In this document: in pieces, positions 13,074 to 16,577 of the stretch | Layout of the letters: the number at the start of each line of letters is the position of its first letter | How positions within the stretch are numbered: position 1 is the first letter of the stretch | Assembly (NCBI GenBank): GCA_937907595.1 | Contig: CALCXL010000820.1 | Coordinates: 1 to 16,577 of the forward strand | DNA length: 16,577 bases | DNA from: an uncultured Pseudomonadota bacterium | GTDB taxonomy: Bacteria; Myxococcota_A; UBA796; UBA9615 | Reading direction: 5' to 3' | Notes under the pieces: generated by a model | Database searches by the model: none | What the model was told of the DNA's origin: nothing | What the model saw: only the letters and a program-made list of their open reading frames with translations | Program-made: the position numbers and the translations under genes

Positions 13074-14188
13074 TGACGATGCGAACCCTGGTCCCCCTCC
13101 TGCTCTGCGCGCTGGCCGCCTGCTGGTACCAGCCCGAGGAGATCGCCTGCGAGACGGACGCCAACTGCCCCACCGGCATGTACTGCGACCCGGAGAACGT
13201 GCACGCCGCCACGGGCCTGCACGCCTGCTCCAGCCTGGCCACCAACCTCGGCGACGACGACGACTCGACACCGACCGTGCCTCCGGACGTGGACCTGATC
13301 GTGGTCGTCGACAACAGCCAGTCCATGGAGTCCGCGCAGAACGCCCTGGGCCCCGCCCTGCACCCGGCCCTGGACCGCCTGGCCTCCCTGGGGGCGTCGA
13401 TCCGCGTGGGGGTCACGACGACGGACATCGACAGCACCGGCAACGGCGGGCAGGGCAGCCTGCGCAGCCTGGCCCCCGTCGGCAGTGGGGACACCTGCGC
13501 CGGCGAGGACGCGCAGATCGTGGACGTCGCCGACCCCGACGCGACCCTGCAGATCCCCGGGCTGATCGACGCGGGCAGCGCGGGCTCCGGCGAGGAGTAC
13601 GGCCTCTACGCCGCCGCCCTGGCCCTCTGCCAGGCGATGTCCGACGCGGACTGGGCCGCCCTGGACAGCCTGCCGGGGGACAGCCCGCGCAAGGCGATCT
13701 GCTCGTTTGTGCCGTCGGACCGACGGACCTGCAACCGGGGAGCTCTGCGAGACACGGCCAGCACGGCGATCCTGATCCTCAGCGACGAGGGCGACGCCTC
13801 CTCCACCAGCGAGACCACCCCCTCCCCCGCCGAGCTGAGCACCTGCGAGGACGAACACGGGTCCGACCCGCTCTTCGGCGAGTGCGACTGCCGCGTCGCC
13901 TGGTGGGTGGACTTCTTCGACTCCTTCGACGCCACGATCTACGCCGTCGGCCCCTCCTACCAGCTGGCCGGCGCCCCCACGCCGTGGTGCGATGGCGGCA
14001 CCCGCGACGTGCCCGGCCCCTGCAACACGTTCAACAGCCCGCGCTGCGGCGTCGACTTCTACCAGCAGGGCTCCTGCCTGACGGGCGGCCGTTGGTGGCC
14101 CCTGGAGTCCTGGGCCGACCTCTCCTGCTCGATGTCCGACTTCGACGTCATCACCGGCGAGCTCGCCAGCGGCCTGGAGGAGCTCTAG
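13073..14188 (+). CDS. vWA-domain lipoprotein
   Basis: The 371-residue protein has a lipoprotein signal with lipobox LAA-C17. A short Cys-rich segment (CETDANCPTGMYCDP onward, about residues 25-53), common in myxobacterial surface proteins, is followed by an acidic linker (GDDDDS). The von Willebrand factor A domain then begins DLIVVVDNSQSM, with the metal-ion-dependent adhesion motif D80-x-S82-x-S84, and continues through ILILSDEGD. Extra Cys pairs in the C-terminal third (CDC, CNTF, CGVDF) suggest disulfides. ATG 13073 overlaps the previous stop as TGATG and has GGGAGG nine bases upstream; GTG 13070 is the alternative and adds one residue. Such proteins are usually surface binding proteins; the ligand is unknown. 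Confidence 0.85.
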   Translation: MTMRTLVPLLLCALAACWYQPEEIACETDANCPTGMYCDPENVHAATGLHACSSLATNLGDDDDSTPTVPPDVDLIVVVDNSQSMESAQNALGPALHPALDRLASLGASIRVGVTTTDIDSTGNGGQGSLRSLAPVGSGDTCAGEDAQIVDVADPDATLQIPGLIDAGSAGSGEEYGLYAAALALCQAMSDADWAALDSLPGDSPRKAICSFVPSDRRTCNRGALRDTASTAILILSDEGDASSTSETTPSPAELSTCEDEHGSDPLFGECDCRVAWWVDFFDSFDATIYAVGPSYQLAGAPTPWCDGGTRDVPGPCNTFNSPRCGVDFYQQGSCLTGGRWWPLESWADLSCSMSDFDVITGELASGLEEL

Positions 14189-14192
14189 ACCG

Positions 14193-15419
14193 ATGAGCGC
14201 GCCGACGGGTTGGCGCCCCCTGAGCGAGGGCCCGCCCCCGCCCCCGCCCCCGCCGACCGGCCCGTCCCCCGTCCTCCTGATCCTCCTGGGGTTGGGGCTG
14301 GTGGCGATCGCCGGCGCCGCCGCCGCTGTCGTCCTGGGGATGCGGGACACGCAGAGGCTGTCCGAGGGAAGCTCGCAGCCAGGGCCCCGCGCCCTGGACC
14401 TGGCGGACAACCCCGACGCCCTCTTCCTCATGGCCGCCCCGCGCAGCGAGCCCATGGCCCGCCCCGCCCGCTTCGACGCCCCCTGGCCCCGCCTCGACGA
14501 GCAGTGGGGCCCGCAGCACCCCCCCTCCGGATGGGTCGAGTCGCGGCTCTGCGCGGGCGACGAGGCGATGTGGCAGCGCTGGCACGCGGCGCTCCGGGCC
14601 GCCCCGAACGCCGACGTCGCCACGATCCGTCCCTGGGCTTGGATGGTCACCTTCTGCCAGCCCAACCCCTGGTGCGACCGCCTGCAGGCCTTGGCCGCGG
14701 AGCCGGGCGTGCTGGGGGAGGTCTTCGCGCGGGAGGACGGGGCGTGCGCTCCTGTGGTCGCGGGCGGGGACTGGTCGCCGGATCCGCCAGCCCTCCAGCA
14801 GCTCCGAGCGGTCGGCCTGCTGCCCCCGGATTCGCGGCCCGTCGTCTCCTCCCACGAGATCCCCCAGGACGCCGGCGACCTGCTGGCGCTGCACGGCGGC
14901 ACCCTGGACTTCGATCCGGAGACAGGGATGTGGCCCAACCAGCACGAGACCCTGCTGACGCGCTGGGCCATGGCCGCCGGCCCACCCCTGGACGCGACCC
15001 TCTTCTGGGAAGACCCGCCGCCTCCGCCTGCGACCTTCTCCCCGGGCGACGGCCTGATCGCCACCACCCGACCGGCCGGGGGCGCGGCGGGCAGCTACAC
15101 CCTGCACGCCTGGCGCGACGGCCTGCACACCTGGCTGCCCGCCCGGGATCTGGACGACTGGTACGACGTCGACGCCGCCCTGGGCCTGTTCAACTTCCTG
15201 GCTGCCACCGCCGATCGGACCGAGCGCGCGCTGGTCACGCGGGGCGGCGGCAACTGGATGGAGGTGGTGGTCGCCCCCCGGGACGTGCTCGTCGCCGCCG
15301 TGTCCCAGGGCTTGCTGGACCCGCCCGGCGCCGGCGGCGTGGAGCAGGCCCGGGAGGAGGAGGCGCGCATCCTGGAGCGCATCCTCCAGGAGGAGGCCGG
15401 GGCCCCTGCAGGGCGCTGA
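14193..15419 (+). CDS. Single-pass membrane protein with proline-rich N-terminus, function unknown
   Basis: The 408-residue protein has a short N-terminus with eight consecutive prolines (14-21), one transmembrane helix (about 26-49) and a large C-terminal domain predicted to lie outside the cytoplasm. The domain is Trp- and Pro-rich and contains scattered Cys (LCAGDE, FCQPNPWCD, ACAPVV) that could pair outside the cytoplasm. The last 35 residues form a charged helix (EQAREEEARILERILQEE). No family is recognised. It starts 4 nt after the vWA gene stop with GGAGGAG about ten bases upstream, so it belongs to the 12273-14188 unit. The Pro run may be a flexible stalk. Confidence 0.75.
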   Translation: MSAPTGWRPLSEGPPPPPPPPTGPSPVLLILLGLGLVAIAGAAAAVVLGMRDTQRLSEGSSQPGPRALDLADNPDALFLMAAPRSEPMARPARFDAPWPRLDEQWGPQHPPSGWVESRLCAGDEAMWQRWHAALRAAPNADVATIRPWAWMVTFCQPNPWCDRLQALAAEPGVLGEVFAREDGACAPVVAGGDWSPDPPALQQLRAVGLLPPDSRPVVSSHEIPQDAGDLLALHGGTLDFDPETGMWPNQHETLLTRWAMAAGPPLDATLFWEDPPPPPATFSPGDGLIATTRPAGGAAGSYTLHAWRDGLHTWLPARDLDDWYDVDAALGLFNFLAATADRTERALVTRGGGNWMEVVVAPRDVLVAAVSQGLLDPPGAGGVEQAREEEARILERILQEEAGAPAGR

Positions 15420-15496
15420 TCGCCGACGGTCGATCAACGATCGGTCGACGTCTCCCCGCTCCCCACCACGGCGGTCGGAGCCGCCTCCGCATCGGC

Positions 15497-15502
15497 TAAC
15501 GT
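15497..15502 (+). promoter_or_regulatory. Candidate -10 box of the kinase gene
   Basis: TAACGT ends 6 nt before GTG 15509, which fits a leaderless transcript. No strong -35 is visible. The 89-bp gap also holds CGATC-AAC-GATCG (15431-15443) and two direct copies of CGGTCGA (15427 and 15442). Confidence 0.35.
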
Positions 15503-15508
15503 CGCGCG

Positions 15509-16577
15509 GTGGCCCCCCTCAACCCCGATCAGATCACGGTCGACCAGCTGCCCATGCAGATGGGTCGCTTCGAGGTCCTGGGCCTGCTGGGCGAGGGCGG
15601 CATGGCCCGCGTCTTCCGGGTGCGCACGAACGAGGCCACCGGCCTGCCCCGCGACTGCGCCCTGAAGATCCTGCACCGCGAGCACGGCGAGCAGGACCCG
15701 CAGCTGGTGCGCGCGCTGCAGCGGGAGGGCCGGGTGGGCGGCATGCTCCAGCACCCCAACATCGTGCAGACCTTCGACATCGGCCAGATCTCAGGCCAGC
15801 CCTACCTGCTGATGGAGCTGGTGCACGGCCCCACCGTGGAGCGCCTGCTGGACGCCCGCGGGCGGCTGGCCACGCGGGTCTCCGTGGCCATCGCCGAGCA
15901 GATCTGCCTGGGGCTGCACCACGCCCACGAGGCCCGCGACGAGCGCGGCCGCGCCCTCGGCCTGGTCCACCGCGACCTCAAGCCCAGCAACGTCATCCTC
16001 ACCCCCGCGGGCGTGGCCAAGGTCATGGACTTCGGCATCGCGAAGGTGTCGATCCTGCCGGGCATGACCACCAAACCCGGGGAGCTGAAGGGGTCGCCCC
16101 GCTTCATGTCCCCCGAGCAGGTGGGCGGCGAGCACCTGGACCGGCGCAGCGACGTCTTCTCCCTGGGCGCCCTTCTCTACGAGATGATCACCGGCCAGCC
16201 GCTCTTCGAGTCGGAGACGGTCCACGGCGTGTGGATGAAGATCGTGGAAGTGCAGCCGCTGTTGGACGCCGACGTCTCCTTCGGCCGCATCCACCGCAAG
16301 TACCCCGAGCTGGCCGACCTCCTGCGATCGTGCATGCAGCCGCGGCGCGAGGACCGACCCGCCAGCGCCGCTGAGGTGGCCGACCTCCTGGGAACGTTCC
16401 AGCGGGGGCTGCCCGAGGGCGAGTCGCTGCGCAAGCTGCTCCGCTCCAACGCCGGCTGGGTCAGCGTGCCCACCGAGCTCAGCGGGGAGGACCTGGCCAC
16501 GGAGACCTTCGAGAGCCGACCCGGAGTCCGCGTCCCGGTGCGCCCCGAGTTCCTGCAGACGGTGCCGGTCCCGCCGA
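15509..16577 (+). CDS. Hanks-type (PknB-like) Ser/Thr protein kinase, 3' end beyond the window
   Basis: The frame is open from GTG 15509 to the window edge, 356 codons, so the C-terminal part is missing. A complete kinase domain is visible: glycine loop LLGEGGMARVF (27-36), catalytic K53 in CALKIL, alpha-C Glu E73, HRDLKPSN with D156, metal-binding D174 in DFGIAK, the activation segment to SPEQ, and DVFSLGALLYEM. All catalytic residues are present, so it should be active. Residues after about 290 are linker-like. The start is taken from the -10 box 6 nt upstream; internal ATGs at codons 16 and 18 are alternatives. Myxobacterial kinases of this type often carry a membrane segment or sensor after the kinase domain, which cannot be seen here. 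Confidence 0.93.
   Translation, partial: MAPLNPDQITVDQLPMQMGRFEVLGLLGEGGMARVFRVRTNEATGLPRDCALKILHREHGEQDPQLVRALQREGRVGGMLQHPNIVQTFDIGQISGQPYLLMELVHGPTVERLLDARGRLATRVSVAIAEQICLGLHHAHEARDERGRALGLVHRDLKPSNVILTPAGVAKVMDFGIAKVSILPGMTTKPGELKGSPRFMSPEQVGGEHLDRRSDVFSLGALLYEMITGQPLFESETVHGVWMKIVEVQPLLDADVSFGRIHRKYPELADLLRSCMQPRREDRPASAAEVADLLGTFQRGLPEGESLRKLLRSNAGWVSVPTELSGEDLATETFESRPGVRVPVRPEFLQTVPVPP

Noticed and set aside
12854..15067. A 737-codon minus-strand open frame.
   Set aside because: It is antisense to three coherent plus-strand genes with signal peptides, a vWA motif and coupled starts.

Overview
The window reads as very GC-rich bacterial chromosome from a myxobacterium-like (Myxococcota/deltaproteobacterial) organism. 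The clues are a Hanks-type Ser/Thr kinase, several Cys-anchored lipoproteins, a Cys-rich 'CxxDxxCPxGxxC' segment ahead of a vWA domain, DxDGxDNDGDG repeats, and a small protein ending in PTDRG...LGGRW. This is inferred from protein style, not from a marker gene. No tRNA, rRNA, insertion sequence, phage gene or CRISPR array is visible. The assigned genes cover nearly everything; the only gene-poor stretch over 300 bp is 10173-10533.

Left part (1-4660): the tail of a small SRPBCC/START-like protein (+) converges, with a 13-bp stop overlap, on a minus-strand operon. Reading leftward the operon is a NodU/CmcH/TobZ-type carbamoyltransferase (4626-2929), a flavin nitroreductase that closely matches iodotyrosine deiodinase including the halotyrosine-binding Glu/Tyr/Lys (2932-2294), and a membrane-anchored SGNH hydrolase with a large helical insertion (2297-312). 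Both junctions are 4-bp GTGA stop/start overlaps, so the three proteins are probably made together. They could carbamoylate, (de)halogenate or reduce, and (de)acylate one unknown small molecule or glycan. This is the most attractive candidate for an undescribed pathway.

Centre (4683-8762): one 1359-residue lipoprotein on the minus strand, with a beta-helix, four tandem lamin-tail domains, six Asp-rich calcium-type repeats and a fifth lamin-tail domain. It diverges, across a 189-bp promoter region, from a HisC-like PLP enzyme (8952-10172). That enzyme keeps the Schiff-base lysine but has lost three other standard PLP-site residues.

Right part: a 361-bp region rich in inverted repeats and holding a 15-codon leader ORF precedes rsgA (10534-11601), the ribosome-assembly GTPase. 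It is followed by a small lipoprotein (11704-12210) and a tight three-gene unit: a secreted TPR-like/membrane protein, a vWA lipoprotein and a single-pass membrane protein. A Ser/Thr protein kinase runs off the right edge. Several genes in the window (4626, 12273, 15509, perhaps 8952) begin within about 6-11 nt of a plausible -10 box, which suggests leaderless mRNAs are common here.
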